This document shows, piece after piece, positions 1 through 10,067 of a DNA stretch of 15,075 nucleotides; positions within the stretch are counted from its first letter, which is position 1, and every line of letters starts with the position of its first letter. Below the pieces are notes generated by a model. It saw nothing but the letters and a program-made list of their open reading frames with translations, did not search any database and was not told the origin of the DNA. The position numbers and the translations under genes are program-made. Source of the stretch: Actinomycetales bacterium (lineage in GTDB: Bacteria; Actinomycetota; Actinomycetes; Actinomycetales; Beutenbergiaceae); the NCBI GenBank assembly GCA_016649925.1, contig JAENWO010000021.1, forward strand, positions 1 to 15,075, read 5' to 3'.

Positions 1-1125
1 GGCGAACTCGATGGCGTTCGCGTAGTGCTGCGTGATCTCGGCGTGGACGGCATGCCACGTGCGCCCAGCCGTGGACTCCCGCGCGTTGGCGCCGAGCTCC
101 GCGCGCAGCCCGGGACTCGAGGCGAGCAGGGCCACGTGGTGCCGCAGGGCCGCGAGGTCCCCGGGCGCGAACAGGAAGCCGTTGTGGCCGTGGCGGATGA
201 GGTCGATGGGACCACCTCGGGCCGGCGCGACCGCCGGCACCCCGCTGGACTGGGCCTCCTGGATCGTCTGCGCGAACGTGTCCATCTCCCCGGTGTGGAC
301 GAACACGTCGAAACTGGCCATCAACCGCGAGAGATCGGTGCCGCTCAGGTGCCCGGTGAACGTGGCCAGCGGAAGAGCCTTCGCGATCTTCTTCCGCCGT
401 GGGCCGTCACCGACCACGACGAGCCGGACGCCGGGGAGCGACTGGAGCCCGGCGAGGTCCTCGACCTGCTTCTCCCGGGCAAGGCGGCCGACGTAGCCGA
501 CGATCACCTCGTCCGGCTGCGCCACCGAGATGCGCAGAGCCTCGTCGCGGTGCTGCGGGGAGAAGTGGTCCCGGTCCACGCCGTGGGGCCACACGGCCAC
601 CCGGTGCACCCCACGGTCGATGAGCTGCTGACAGGCGTACGACGACGGCGCCAACGAGAGGGTGGCCCGCTTGTGGATGTCCTCGACGCGGCGCCACAGC
701 AGCGCCTCCATCTTGCCGACCTTGTACCGCTTCGCATATGAAGGCACCTCGGTCTGGTAGACCGCCACGGTGGGCAGACCGAGTCCCTGGGCCGCACCGA
801 TCGCCTGCCAACCGAGCATGAACGGCGCGGCGAGATGGACGACGTCGGGCGCGAAGTACCGCAGGTGTTCCTCCAGGGTGCGCACCCGCGGCGTGGAGAG
901 CCGCATCCCGCTGTACCCGGGCAGCGGCAGCGCTCGGAACCGGCGTACCGACGCACCGGCGTAGGAGGTGGGCGCTTCCGCACCGCGGCTCGCGGCCGGG
1001 GCGAGCACGAGGACGTCGTCGCCCTGCTCGGCGAGGAACTCCAGCAGCCGCAGCAGGGTGACGGTGACGCCGTTCGCCTGGGGGAGGAAGGACTCCGCCA
1101 CTACCGCTATGCGCACGGGTTCCAT
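1..1125 (-). CDS. mgtA: GT4 glycosyltransferase, MgtA-like GDP-mannose-dependent mannosyltransferase (3' end outside window)
   Basis: Starts at ATG 1125; 375 codons are visible before the window edge, so only a few C-terminal residues should be missing (the mycobacterial MgtA/Rv0557 family is about 378 aa). The N-terminus (RIAVVAESFLPQANGVT), the middle (VVHLAAPFMLGWQAIG, TVAVYQTEVPSYA) and the C-half (VGYVGRLAREKQVEDLAGL, RLVVVGDGPRR) fit the GT-B fold of family GT4. MgtA uses GDP-mannose to mannosylate a lipid anchor at the cytoplasmic membrane during lipomannan or related glycolipid synthesis. The EX7E motif reads DTFAQTIQE: the first acidic residue is Asp282 rather than Glu, and the second is Glu290. 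No Shine-Dalgarno sequence is visible before the ATG; GTG 1116 is an alternative start. The start overlaps the end of the upstream phospholipase-like fragment by 19 bases. Family is confident from remembered similarity; the exact acceptor is inference. Confidence 0.82.
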   Translation of the reverse strand, partial: MEPVRIAVVAESFLPQANGVTVTLLRLLEFLAEQGDDVLVLAPAASRGAEAPTSYAGASVRRFRALPLPGYSGMRLSTPRVRTLEEHLRYFAPDVVHLAAPFMLGWQAIGAAQGLGLPTVAVYQTEVPSYAKRYKVGKMEALLWRRVEDIHKRATLSLAPSSYACQQLIDRGVHRVAVWPHGVDRDHFSPQHRDEALRISVAQPDEVIVGYVGRLAREKQVEDLAGLQSLPGVRLVVVGDGPRRKKIAKALPLATFTGHLSGTDLSRLMASFDVFVHTGEMDTFAQTIQEAQSSGVPAVAPARGGPIDLIRHGHNGFLFAPGDLAALRHHVALLASSPGLRAELGANARESTAGRTWHAVHAEITQHYANAIEFA

Positions 1126-1496
1126 GGTGTCACGGGGCGGGGCGGGTCTGTGGGACTCACGTCACCGAGTCGTGACCAGCTCGGGACCTCGGTAACGATC
1201 TCCGCCGGTACGGCGCCCGACAGCCCGGACACCAGGGCTCGCCGGAACGCCGCGACCTCCGCGGGCCGGCCGTCGGTGAGCCGCTCGTCGAACACCGACA
1301 CGGCGAGGGATCCGTCGAACGTCATGCCCCGACGCCACAGGTGCGTCCCGCCGCTCATCGCCCAGGCATCATCGACGACGACGCCGGTCGCCTCGAGCGC
1401 GAGCGACCGCCCCGAGCCCGTGGTCGGGACCGCGAACCGGTCACCTGTCGTCGAGGCCAGGGCGGTCATCGCGTCCGGCGCGAGCTTGTCCCGCAC
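1107..1496 (-). CDS. Phospholipase D-like C-terminal fragment, probable truncated remnant
   Basis: This is an open frame of 129 codons from GTG 1496, ending in TAG at 1107. The residues GVVVDDAWAMSGGTHLWRRG followed by MTFDGSLAVSVFDERL resemble the stretch around the second HKD motif of phospholipase D-like proteins. The HxKx4D residues are not there: where His and Lys should stand before the Asp pair (residues 42-43), the fragment has Glu35 and Thr37 or Ala36 and Gly38, depending on register. The frame stays open upstream to about 1712 and still looks coding near 1550 (LPLPTRLAPGAPAKLQRV), but I find no ATG or GTG upstream of 1496 before a stop inside the ABC transporter gene. A normal family member would have several hundred more N-terminal residues. 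I read it as a 5'-truncated or decayed gene. A small expressed protein, or a family that naturally lacks HKD, is possible. Confidence 0.5.
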   Translation of the reverse strand: MRDKLAPDAMTALASTTGDRFAVPTTGSGRSLALEATGVVVDDAWAMSGGTHLWRRGMTFDGSLAVSVFDERLTDGRPAEVAAFRRALVSGLSGAVPAEIVTEVPSWSRLGDVSPTDPPRPVTPWNPCA

Positions 1497-1596
1497 GCGC
1501 TGGAGCTTCGCCGGCGCACCGGGCGCGAGCCGGGTGGGCAGGGGCAGGACGGGTGAGATCCGAGCCGGGTGGCGGGTGAATCTCCGCCGTGAGGCG

Positions 1597-3692
1597 CTAC
1601 TCCACCTCGGAGGCGGCCGCCGCGAACTGCGACCGGTACAGCCGGGCGTAGGCCCCGCCGGACGCGAGCAGCTGGTCGTGGGAGCCCTGCTCCACGATCG
1701 AGCCGTGCTCCATCACGAGGATGATGTCGGCGTCGCGGATCGTGGACAGGCGGTGCGCGATGACGAAGCTGGTGCGGCCGTGGCGCAGCGCGTTCATGGC
1801 CTTCTGCACGAGCACCTCGGTGCGGGTGTCCACCGACGACGTGGCCTCGTCGAGGATGAGGATCGCCGGGTCGGCGAGGAACGCCCGCGCGATGGTCAGC
1901 AGTTGCTTCTCGCCGGCGCTGACCGCGGTGCCCTTCGTGCCCTCATCGTCGAGCTTCGTCTCGTAGCCCTCGGGCAGGGTCCGCACGAACGGGTCGACGT
2001 GCGTGGCCTCCGCGGCCTCGATCATCATCGCCTCGGTCACCTCGCCGTGGGCGCCGTAGCCGATGTTCTCGGCGATCGAGCCGCCGAACAGCCACGTCTC
2101 CTGGAGGACCATGCCGATGTTGGAGCGCAGGTCCGCGCGCTTCATCTCGGCGATGTCGACGCCGTCGAGGGTGATCCGTCCGGACCCCACCTCGTAGAAC
2201 CGCATGATGAGGTTCACGAGCGTGGTCTTGCCGGCACCGGTGGGCCCGACGATCGCGATCGTCTGCCCGGGCTCGGCCACGAGCGAGAGGTCCTCGATGA
2301 TCGGGCGGTCCGGTGAGTAGCTGAACGACACGTGCTCGAACGCCACGCGACCCCGCACCTCACCCACCCGGGCGGGGCCGGCCGGGTCCGGACTCTGCTC
2401 CGGCGCGTCGAGCAGCTCGAACACGCGCTCCGCGGAGGCCACCCCGGACTGCAGCAGGTTCATCATCGCCGCGATCTGGGTGATCGGCTGGGAGAACTGG
2501 CGCGAGTACTGGATGAAGGCCTGCACGTCGCCGAGGGTCAGCTGGCCCGACGCCACCCGCAGTCCGCCGACCACCGCGACGATCACGTAGTTGAGGTTGG
2601 CGATGAAGCCCATCACCGGCTGGATCGTCCCGGTGATGAACTGCGCCTTGAAGCTGGAGTCGTAGAGCTTGCCGTTCTCCTCGCAGAAGGTCCGGACCGC
2701 GCTCTCCTCGTGGCCGAAGACCTTCACCAGGGCGTGCCCGGTGTACATCTCCTCGACGTGGGCGTTGACCGTGCCGGTGCGCTTCCACTGCTCCACGAAC
2801 TGCGGCTGGGACCGCTTCGCGATCTGCGCCACGATGACGGCGGAGAGCGGCACGGTGATGAGTGCCACCAGCGCCAGCAGCGGGGAGATCCAGAACATCA
2901 TGACGAGCACGCCGACAACGGTGAGCACCGACGTGATGAGCTGGGACAGCGTCTGCTGCAGCGTCTGCGCGATGTTGTCGATGTCGTTCGTGACCCGGGA
3001 GAGGACCTCGCCGCGGGCCTGCTTGTCGAAGTAGTTCAGCGGCAGCCGGGACAGCTTCGTCTCCACCCGGCCGCGCATGTCGTAGACGGTCTCCTGCACC
3101 GCGACCGTGGTGATGCGGCCCTGCAACCAGCTGAACAGGAACGAACCCGCGTACACCGCCAGCACGATACCGAGCAGCTGGGCCAGCCGGGTAAAGTTGA
3201 CGCCCTCACCGGGAATGAGGTTCCCCATCCCGCTGATCAGGTCGGCGAGGTCGTTCTGGCCGGCGCCGCGCAGCATCTCGATCGCTTCTGCCTGCGTGGT
3301 GCCCGGGGGCAGGTCCCGCCCGATCATGCCCTCGAAGATGACGTTCGTGGCGTTGCCGAGGAGCTTGGGGCCGAGGACCGCCAGCGCCGTGGAGATGACC
3401 CCGAACGCGATGCCGATCCCCACCCGCATCTGCTGCGGCCGGAGCTCGCGGAGCACCCGGCGCAGCGACCCGGTGAAGTCCGTCGCCTTCTCCACCGGCA
3501 TGCCGATGCCCCCGCCCGGGCCATGGCCCTGGGGTCGCTGTACGGCGACCTTGACCTCCGCCTTGAGCTCGGAGTCGTCCGCCTTCTCGCCCTCGGTCGC
3601 CGTGCCGAGCGCTTCGGGGAGCGCGTCCGGCACGGCGTCCGACGGCGCCGGCTGGTTCGGGCGGTCCTGCTCGCTCATCTGCTCGTCGCCGT

Positions 3693-3696
<4 letters not shown>
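1597..3696 (-). CDS. ABC exporter half-transporter, catalytically competent subunit of a heterodimer
   Basis: 699 aa with the fused membrane-domain plus ATPase layout of a type IV ABC exporter. Residues 1-60 are a hydrophilic acidic tail. A six-helix membrane domain follows (about 80-430), with a long external loop at about 121-168 after the first helix. The nucleotide-binding domain has Walker A GPTGAGKTT (484-492), Q-loop Gln532, signature VSAGEKQ (592-598), Walker B ILILDEA with catalytic Glu617, and switch His648. The catalytic Glu and His are intact, but the signature departs from LSGGQ. The partner gene shows the opposite pattern, which is the arrangement in TM287/288, BmrCD and LmrCD. 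Its ATG overlaps the partner's stop (ATGA, 3693-3696), so the two are translationally coupled and should form one dimer. The likely role is export of drugs or lipids from the membrane; the substrate cannot be read from sequence. Confidence 0.93.
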
Positions 3697-5423
<1,727 letters not shown>

Positions 5424-5450
5424 ACGGTGACGTTACACCGCGTCAGCAAC

Positions 5451-6644
5451 TTAGTCCCCGTGCGGGGTCCAGGGCTTCGCCGAGGGCGGATCCTGCTCGT
5501 TCGGGGGACGCTGACCGGCCTCTGCCGAGCCGCTGAACGGCACACCGGAGCGCTCCCCGGCGACCCCGGCCTCCGCCGTCGCCTCGTCGACCTGGCTCCG
5601 CGCCTCGCGCAGCGCCTCGGCCGGGTCCTGGAGCGCCGTCTCGGGCAGTTCCACGTCCAGGCCCGCGATCTGCTCGGCGGGGCGGAACCGGTCCTTCGCG
5701 TCGGAGCCGTCACCGCCGGTGTCACCGTCGCCACGCGGTGCGGCGCCGAACCCGGGAGGGGTCGGGCCACCGCCGAGGCCGGAGGCGATGGATCCCAGGG
5801 CCGCCGTGAACTCGGTCGGGATGACCCAGAGCTTGGAGGCGGAGCCGTTCGCGATCTGCGGCAGCATCTGGAGGTACTGGTAGGCGAGCAGCTTGGGGTC
5901 GGCGTCGCCGCGGTGGATGGCGTCGAAGACCTGGAGGATGGCGCGGGACTCGCCCTGCGCCCGCAGGATCGCGGACTGTGCCTGACCCTCGGCCCGAAGG
6001 ATGGAGGACTGCTTCTCACCCTCGGCCGTGAGGATCTGGGACTGCTTGACGCCCTCGGCCGTGAGGATCGCCGCACGGCGGTCACGCTCGGCGCGCATCT
6101 GCTGCTCCATCGCGCCCTGGATGCTCTGCGGCGGGTCGATCGACTTGAGCTCGACCCGGTTCACGCGGATGCCCCAGCGACCCGTAGCCTCGTCCAGCAC
6201 CCCGCGCAGCTGACCGTTGATCTGGTCCCGGCTGGTCAGGGTCTGCTCGAGGTCCATCGAGCCGATGACGTTACGCAGCGTCGTCACGGTCAGCTGTTCG
6301 ATACCGGTGATGTAGTTCGCGATCTCGTAGGTGGCCGACTTGGGGTCGGTGACCTGGAAGTACAGGACGGTGTCGATGCTGACGACGAGGTTGTCGGAGG
6401 TGATCACCGGCTGGGGGGCGAAGGACACCACCTGCTCACGAAGGTCGACCCCGGCGCGGACCCGGTCCACGAACGGGATGAGGAAGTGCAGACCGGCGTA
6501 CATGGTGATCTGGTAGCGGCCCAGCCGTTCGACGATGAGCGCCACCGCCTGAGGGACGATCCTGATCGCGCGCTTGATCGCGACGATCACGAAGATCGCG
6601 ATGAGGGCCAGGATGACCAGGCCTACCGATTGTCCAGCGTCCAC
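5451..6644 (-). CDS. SPFH/band 7 (stomatin/paraslipin-like) membrane protein
   Basis: 397 aa, GTG start at 6644, preceded by AGGGGT six bases upstream. Residues 6-24 form one N-terminal membrane helix. An SPFH domain follows (about 28-190), with the family landmarks ERLGRY (39-44), PFVDRV (57-62), VSIDTVLYFQV (88-98) and GIRVNRVELKSIDPP (158-172). Residues 193-235 hold four consecutive 11-residue repeats of the type ILxAEGxxQSx, the coiled-coil region through which these proteins build large oligomers. After about 290 there is a Gly/Pro-rich linker and a polar tail not present in E. coli QmcA (about 305 aa). Stomatin-like proteins scaffold membrane microdomains and usually work with an NfeD protein, encoded here 42 bases upstream in the same direction. 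A specific role, such as protease control or membrane-stress tolerance, cannot be assigned. Confidence 0.93.
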   Translation of the reverse strand: MDAGQSVGLVILALIAIFVIVAIKRAIRIVPQAVALIVERLGRYQITMYAGLHFLIPFVDRVRAGVDLREQVVSFAPQPVITSDNLVVSIDTVLYFQVTDPKSATYEIANYITGIEQLTVTTLRNVIGSMDLEQTLTSRDQINGQLRGVLDEATGRWGIRVNRVELKSIDPPQSIQGAMEQQMRAERDRRAAILTAEGVKQSQILTAEGEKQSSILRAEGQAQSAILRAQGESRAILQVFDAIHRGDADPKLLAYQYLQMLPQIANGSASKLWVIPTEFTAALGSIASGLGGGPTPPGFGAAPRGDGDTGGDGSDAKDRFRPAEQIAGLDVELPETALQDPAEALREARSQVDEATAEAGVAGERSGVPFSGSAEAGQRPPNEQDPPSAKPWTPHGD

Positions 6645-6686
6645 GTGCTTACCCCTGTTCTCGTTGTCTTGCTTGTCGGAAGTTCG

Positions 6687-7166
6687 TCAGTACCCGGGAC
6701 CGGGTGTGCCGTACGGCTGGCTCGGGGAGTTCGGCACCTGCTCAGGCTCGACGACGGCGGTCGCTCCCTCGATCCGGACCACCTGGACCACGGACCCGAC
6801 GGGCAGGACCACCCCCTGGTGCTCCACCCGTGCGGTCCACACCTCGCCGGCGAGCTTCACCCGCCCGGCGCGGTCGGAGACGTCGGCGAGCACCGTCGCG
6901 GTGCGCCCGATGTGTGCGGCGATGTTCGTGTAGGCCTCGGGGGTGCTCGCCTTGAGCCGGCGGACCGCCCAGGGGCGCACGCCGACGAGCAGCAGCACCG
7001 AGACGACGGCGAAGACCACGACCTGGACCCAGAGGTCCGCCCCGAGCGCGCCGGCGACGGCAGCTGCCGCCGCACCCCCGGCGAACATGAGGAACATCAG
7101 GTCCAACGTGAGCATCTCGATGACGCCGAGGATCAGCGCCAGACCGAACCACCACAGCCAGCCCAT
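6687..7166 (-). CDS. NfeD family membrane protein (short form)
   Basis: 159 aa from ATG 7166 with a strong Shine-Dalgarno sequence (GGAGGT, four bases upstream). Residues 1-65 contain the hydrophobic segments (WWFGLALILGVIEMLTLDLM, then VQVVVFAVVSVLLLVGVRPW). Residues from about 80 to 145 form the soluble OB-fold (IGRTATVLADV, GRVKLAGEVWTA, GSVVQVVRIEGATAVVEP), and a short Pro/Gly tail ends the protein. This is the short NfeD1b-type form without the ClpP-like protease domain. These proteins bind SPFH partners, and the SPFH gene follows directly, so the two are almost certainly co-expressed. Its start lies 42 bases after the stop of the ABC ATPase gene. No convincing promoter of its own is visible (a TACACT box in the spacer lacks a -35 partner). 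Confidence 0.92.
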   Translation of the reverse strand: MGWLWWFGLALILGVIEMLTLDLMFLMFAGGAAAAAVAGALGADLWVQVVVFAVVSVLLLVGVRPWAVRRLKASTPEAYTNIAAHIGRTATVLADVSDRAGRVKLAGEVWTARVEHQGVVLPVGSVVQVVRIEGATAVVEPEQVPNSPSQPYGTPGPGY

Positions 7167-7208
7167 GACGACCTCCCCGGTCTCCGTTCGACCCAGTGTA
7201 AAGGAAAC

Positions 7209-8024
7209 TTAAAGGGCGTGGGGACCGCCTCGATGTTCGCCGACGAGCGCGCGTGCTGCCCACCTGTCACCGTGCTGCTCCACCACGAGGTCCAGGCCGA
7301 ACGTGCGGGACAGGTGCTGCGGAGTCATCACCTCCGCCAGCGGGCCGGCCGCCTCCACCCTGCCCTCGCGCAGCAGCAGGGCATCGGTGAAGCCGGGCGG
7401 GATCTCCTCCACATGGTGGGTGATGAGGACGAGGACCGGTGAGGACACGTCGGCGGCGAGCTCGCCGAGCGCCCCGACCAGCTCCTCGCGGCCACCGAGG
7501 TCCAGCCCGGCACCGGGCTCGTCGAGGATGAGGAGCTCCGGGTCCGTCATCAGCGAACGGGCGATCTGCACCCGCTTGCGCTCGCCCTCGGACAAGGTGC
7601 CGAATGTTCGATCGCGCAGGTGGTCCACGTCGAACGCGGCCAGCAGGTCCCGCGCCCGGCCCTCGTCGAGGGACTCGTAGCTCTCGCGCCACCGGCCGGT
7701 GACACCGTAGGAGGCGGTCAGGACGACGTCGAGCACCCTCTCCCCGCCGGGGATCCGGTCCGCGAGCGCCGCGCTGGCCAACCCGACGCGAGGCCGCAGC
7801 TCGAACACGTCCACGGCGCCGAGCCGCTCCCCGAGGATCTCGACGGCGCCGGACGTGGGATGCATCCGGGCGGAGGCGAGCTGCACGATCGTGGTCTTCC
7901 CGGCACCGTTGGGACCGAGCACCACCCAACGTTCGCCCTCGTCCACGGACCAGGTGACGCCGTCGAGGATCGCCTTCGACCCGCGGCGCACACCCACGTC
8001 GTCCAGCTGCAGCACGTCGCCCAT
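7209..8024 (-). CDS. Stand-alone ABC ATPase, ModF/YlmA-like
   Basis: 271 aa, a single ATPase domain with no membrane segment. Visible motifs are Walker A GPNGAGKTT (37-45), signature LSEGE (144-148), Walker B LLILDEP (164-170, with D168 and E169) and switch histidines ITHH (201-204). The stretch ITHHVEEIPPGFTDALLLRE is characteristic, from memory, of the COG1119 group (ModF / B. subtilis YlmA), ATPases often encoded without a permease. No permease or binding protein is adjacent, so an import role is not supported here. ATG 8024 is preceded by AGGAG with only two bases between, and by a TAGGGT box at 8033-8038. The gene diverges from the unknown gene at 8058 across 33 bases. Function beyond ATP hydrolysis is unknown. 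Confidence 0.88.
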   Translation of the reverse strand: MGDVLQLDDVGVRRGSKAILDGVTWSVDEGERWVVLGPNGAGKTTIVQLASARMHPTSGAVEILGERLGAVDVFELRPRVGLASAALADRIPGGERVLDVVLTASYGVTGRWRESYESLDEGRARDLLAAFDVDHLRDRTFGTLSEGERKRVQIARSLMTDPELLILDEPGAGLDLGGREELVGALGELAADVSSPVLVLITHHVEEIPPGFTDALLLREGRVEAAGPLAEVMTPQHLSRTFGLDLVVEQHGDRWAARALVGEHRGGPHAL

Positions 8025-8051
8025 GACTCCTGACCCTATTTCACCTAGGTT
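8023..8051 (+). promoter_or_regulatory. Candidate promoter for the 8058 gene, leaderless type
   Basis: The -35 candidate ATGACT (8023-8028) matches four of six consensus bases. A 17-base spacer leads to TAGGTT (8046-8051), and six bases later the GTG start lies at 8058. There is no Shine-Dalgarno sequence, so a leaderless mRNA is likely. The -35 overlaps the start codon of the opposite gene. This is a pattern match only. Confidence 0.45.
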
Positions 8052-8062
8052 GCCTGTGTGAC
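8033..8062 (-). promoter_or_regulatory. Candidate promoter for the ABC ATPase gene
   Basis: On the minus strand the box TAGGGT (8038-8033) lies eight bases before ATG 8024, with a weak GTCACA box (8062-8057) 18 bases further upstream. AGGAG lies inside the short leader. It interleaves with the plus-strand promoter, so the two may compete. Weak evidence. Confidence 0.3.
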
Positions 8063-8822
8063 CATCGACCTGCCGCGCAGCGTCCTGGCCGCGCTGTGGA
8101 TCGGATCACTGAACCGGCCCGACGGCGCGGGTTCCTTGGCTCGCGCCGTCGCCTCGGTCCAGGGGGACGACGAGCCCCACCGCACCGATGTCGGCGAACC
8201 GCTCGCCGTGCTGATCGGGGACGCTCTGGGCGCCGAGGTGGTCGCCGTCCTGCCTGCCCCCGGCGAGCCGGTCGCCCTCGGCGGACGAGCGGGCGCGGCG
8301 GCGATGGAGGCCGGTGAATGCCTCGTGATCGGCGCCCCGCCCGGCGGTTCCAGCGGCCGGGTGGCGGTCCCGGACGTGACGGTGTTCGGCTCGCACCTCG
8401 AACCCGGCGCGCTGGTCACCTGGCACGTCTTCGACGGTCCGGCTGCCGTCGTCGCGGTGGACTCCCCCGGCGACGCCCGCCGCCTGCTCGCGGAGGCTCT
8501 GGGCATCGCCGTCGACGCGCTCACCCGGATGGACGTGGCCCGCTGGCGCGAGGTTGCGGCCGAGGAGATCGCCCTGCTGGCGTCCCAGAGCGTGCCGTCC
8601 TCGCTCGAGGTGCTCCTCCCGCCGGAGCTCGACCCCCGCCGCGCCGAGCTGCTGGTGCGCGCCGCCCGGCTCGAGGCGATCGTCGAGCTGGCCGTGGCCG
8701 ACGACGGCGCGGCCGTGAACACCTGGCAGGTCGACCAGCGGGCGGCGGCGCTGCGGCACGTGGCCTCGGCCGCACGCCGGGCCATGTCCGCCGCTAGCGC
8801 GAGCGGGCCGCCCCGGCGGTAG
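8058..8822 (+). CDS. Protein of unknown function, 254 aa
   Basis: I do not recognise the family. GTG 8058 opens a 254-codon frame with the third-position GC of a real gene, and promoter boxes fit a transcript starting at the GTG itself. The protein is soluble: no signal peptide or membrane helix. Residues about 10-140 look like an alpha/beta domain (LAVLIGDALGAEVVAVLPAP, CLVIGAPPGGSSG, VTVFGSHLEPGALVTWHVFD). Residues about 145-254 are helical and rich in Ala, Glu and Arg (DARRLLAEALGIAVDAL, RAELLVRAARLEAIVELAVA). It is divergent from the ABC ATPase and converges on glgM with 29 bases between stops. The position next to glycogen genes is not evidence for a role in glycogen. It is probably a lineage-conserved actinobacterial protein. 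Confidence 0.8.
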   Translation: MTIDLPRSVLAALWIGSLNRPDGAGSLARAVASVQGDDEPHRTDVGEPLAVLIGDALGAEVVAVLPAPGEPVALGGRAGAAAMEAGECLVIGAPPGGSSGRVAVPDVTVFGSHLEPGALVTWHVFDGPAAVVAVDSPGDARRLLAEALGIAVDALTRMDVARWREVAAEEIALLASQSVPSSLEVLLPPELDPRRAELLVRAARLEAIVELAVADDGAAVNTWQVDQRAAALRHVASAARRAMSAASASGPPRR

Positions 8823-8851
8823 CTGCCCGCCCGTGCGCCTCGAGCTGACGG

Positions 8852-10048
8852 TCAGTCCAGCACACTGCGGTAGACCGCCAGGGTGCGCTCGGCGATCGAG
8901 TCCCAGGAGAAGTGCTCCTCGACCCGGGTGCGGCTGGCTTCGCCCATCGCGGCGGCGCGCTCCCGGTTACCGGTGAGCTCGACGAGCGCCGCGGTGAGGT
9001 CTGCGACGAAGCGGTCCGGGTCCACGGGGGCGCCCGTGCCGTCCGTCACCTGCTCGATCGGCACGAGGAGGCCCGTGACGCCGTCGTCCACCACCTCGGG
9101 TAGGCCGCCGGTGGCGGAGGCGACCACGGGCAGGCCCACGGCCATCGCCTCGAGGTTGACGATGCCCAGGGGCTCGTACACCGAGGGGCAGACGAACACG
9201 GTGGAGCTGGCGAGCAGCGCGACGACCTCCTCGCGCGGGAGCATCTCATCGATCCACACCACCCCGGCGCGGGTGGTCTGCAGCCCCTTGACCGCCGAGC
9301 TGACCTCCTCGAGGATCTCGGGGGTGTCCGGCGCACCGGCGCAGATGACGAGCTGGACGTCCGCCGGCAGCTCGCGGGCGGCGCGCAGCAGGTACGGCAG
9401 GCCCTTCTGGCGGGTGATCCGGCCGACGAAGATCACCGTGGGGCGCTCCGGGTCCACCCCGTGCTTCGCGGCGACGGCGTCCGAGTCCTCCTTGGCCGGG
9501 CGGCGCCAGCCCTCCAGGTCGATGCCGTTGTGCACCACCACGACCTTCTCCGGGTCGAGCTGGGGGTAGCTGCGCAGGATGTCCGCGCGCATCCCGGCGC
9601 TGACGGCGATGACCCGGGCGGCGCCCTCGTAGGCGGTGCGCTCGGCCCAGCTGGAGACGGCGTACCCCCCTCCGAGCTGCTCGGCCTTCCACGGGCGCAA
9701 GGGTTCGAGGCTGTGTGCGGAGAGCACGTGCGGGATGCCGTTGAGCAGCCCACCGAGGTGCCCGGCGAGGTTCGCGTACCAGGTGTGGGAGTGGACCAGG
9801 TCAGCGCCCGCGACGTCGGCGGCCATCTCGAGGTCCACACCCAGGGTCCGCAGCGCTGCGTTGGCACCCGCCAGGCCGGCCGGCACGTCGTAGCCGGTGA
9901 CGTCCGCGTCACCGGTGCGGGGTCCGTCGAAGCAACGCACGTGGACGTCGATGTGCTCACGCAGCACCCGAGCAAGTTCACTCACGTGGACGCCGGCCCC
10001 GCCGTACACGTGCGGGGGGTACTCCCTCGTCAGCAGATCGACCCTCAT
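8852..10048 (-). CDS. glgM: Actinobacterial GlgA-type glycogen synthase / alpha-maltose-1-phosphate synthase (GlgM)
   Basis: 398 aa from ATG 10048 (MRVDLLTREYPPHVYGGAGV). The frame stays open further upstream, but family members begin at this Met and the upstream codons do not resemble the family. It is a GT4 GT-B enzyme: the N-terminal domain has the YGGAGVH donor loop (15-21) and HSHTWYANLAGHL (86-98), and the C-terminal domain has FVGRITRQKG (207-216) and the EX7E motif EPLGIVNLE (292-300). It takes ADP-glucose from GlgC. Actinobacterial members, such as Rv1212c (about 387 aa), make mainly maltose-1-phosphate for GlgE, besides elongating alpha-1,4-glucan; databases often call them glgA. 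It diverges from glgC across a 97-base spacer, which supports shared control. Only a weak Gly-rich ribosome site is seen. Confidence 0.93.
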   Translation of the reverse strand: MRVDLLTREYPPHVYGGAGVHVSELARVLREHIDVHVRCFDGPRTGDADVTGYDVPAGLAGANAALRTLGVDLEMAADVAGADLVHSHTWYANLAGHLGGLLNGIPHVLSAHSLEPLRPWKAEQLGGGYAVSSWAERTAYEGAARVIAVSAGMRADILRSYPQLDPEKVVVVHNGIDLEGWRRPAKEDSDAVAAKHGVDPERPTVIFVGRITRQKGLPYLLRAARELPADVQLVICAGAPDTPEILEEVSSAVKGLQTTRAGVVWIDEMLPREEVVALLASSTVFVCPSVYEPLGIVNLEAMAVGLPVVASATGGLPEVVDDGVTGLLVPIEQVTDGTGAPVDPDRFVADLTAALVELTGNRERAAAMGEASRTRVEEHFSWDSIAERTLAVYRSVLD

Positions 10049-10067
10049 GCCCAACCCGTCCGTTTGA

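Noticed and set aside
1154..1172. TCACG / CGTGA inverted repeat upstream of mgtA
   Set aside because: Five-base arms inside the phospholipase-like reading frame; no promoter boxes nearby.
835..2316. A 493-codon plus-strand open frame
   Set aside because: It lies opposite mgtA, the phospholipase-like fragment and the ABC gene, and has shadow-type composition with no recognisable motif.
8803..8830. Possible terminator hairpin (GCGGGC / GCCCGC) between the 8058 gene and glgM
   Set aside because: Arms of six bases with a 16-base loop and no T-run; common by chance at this GC content.
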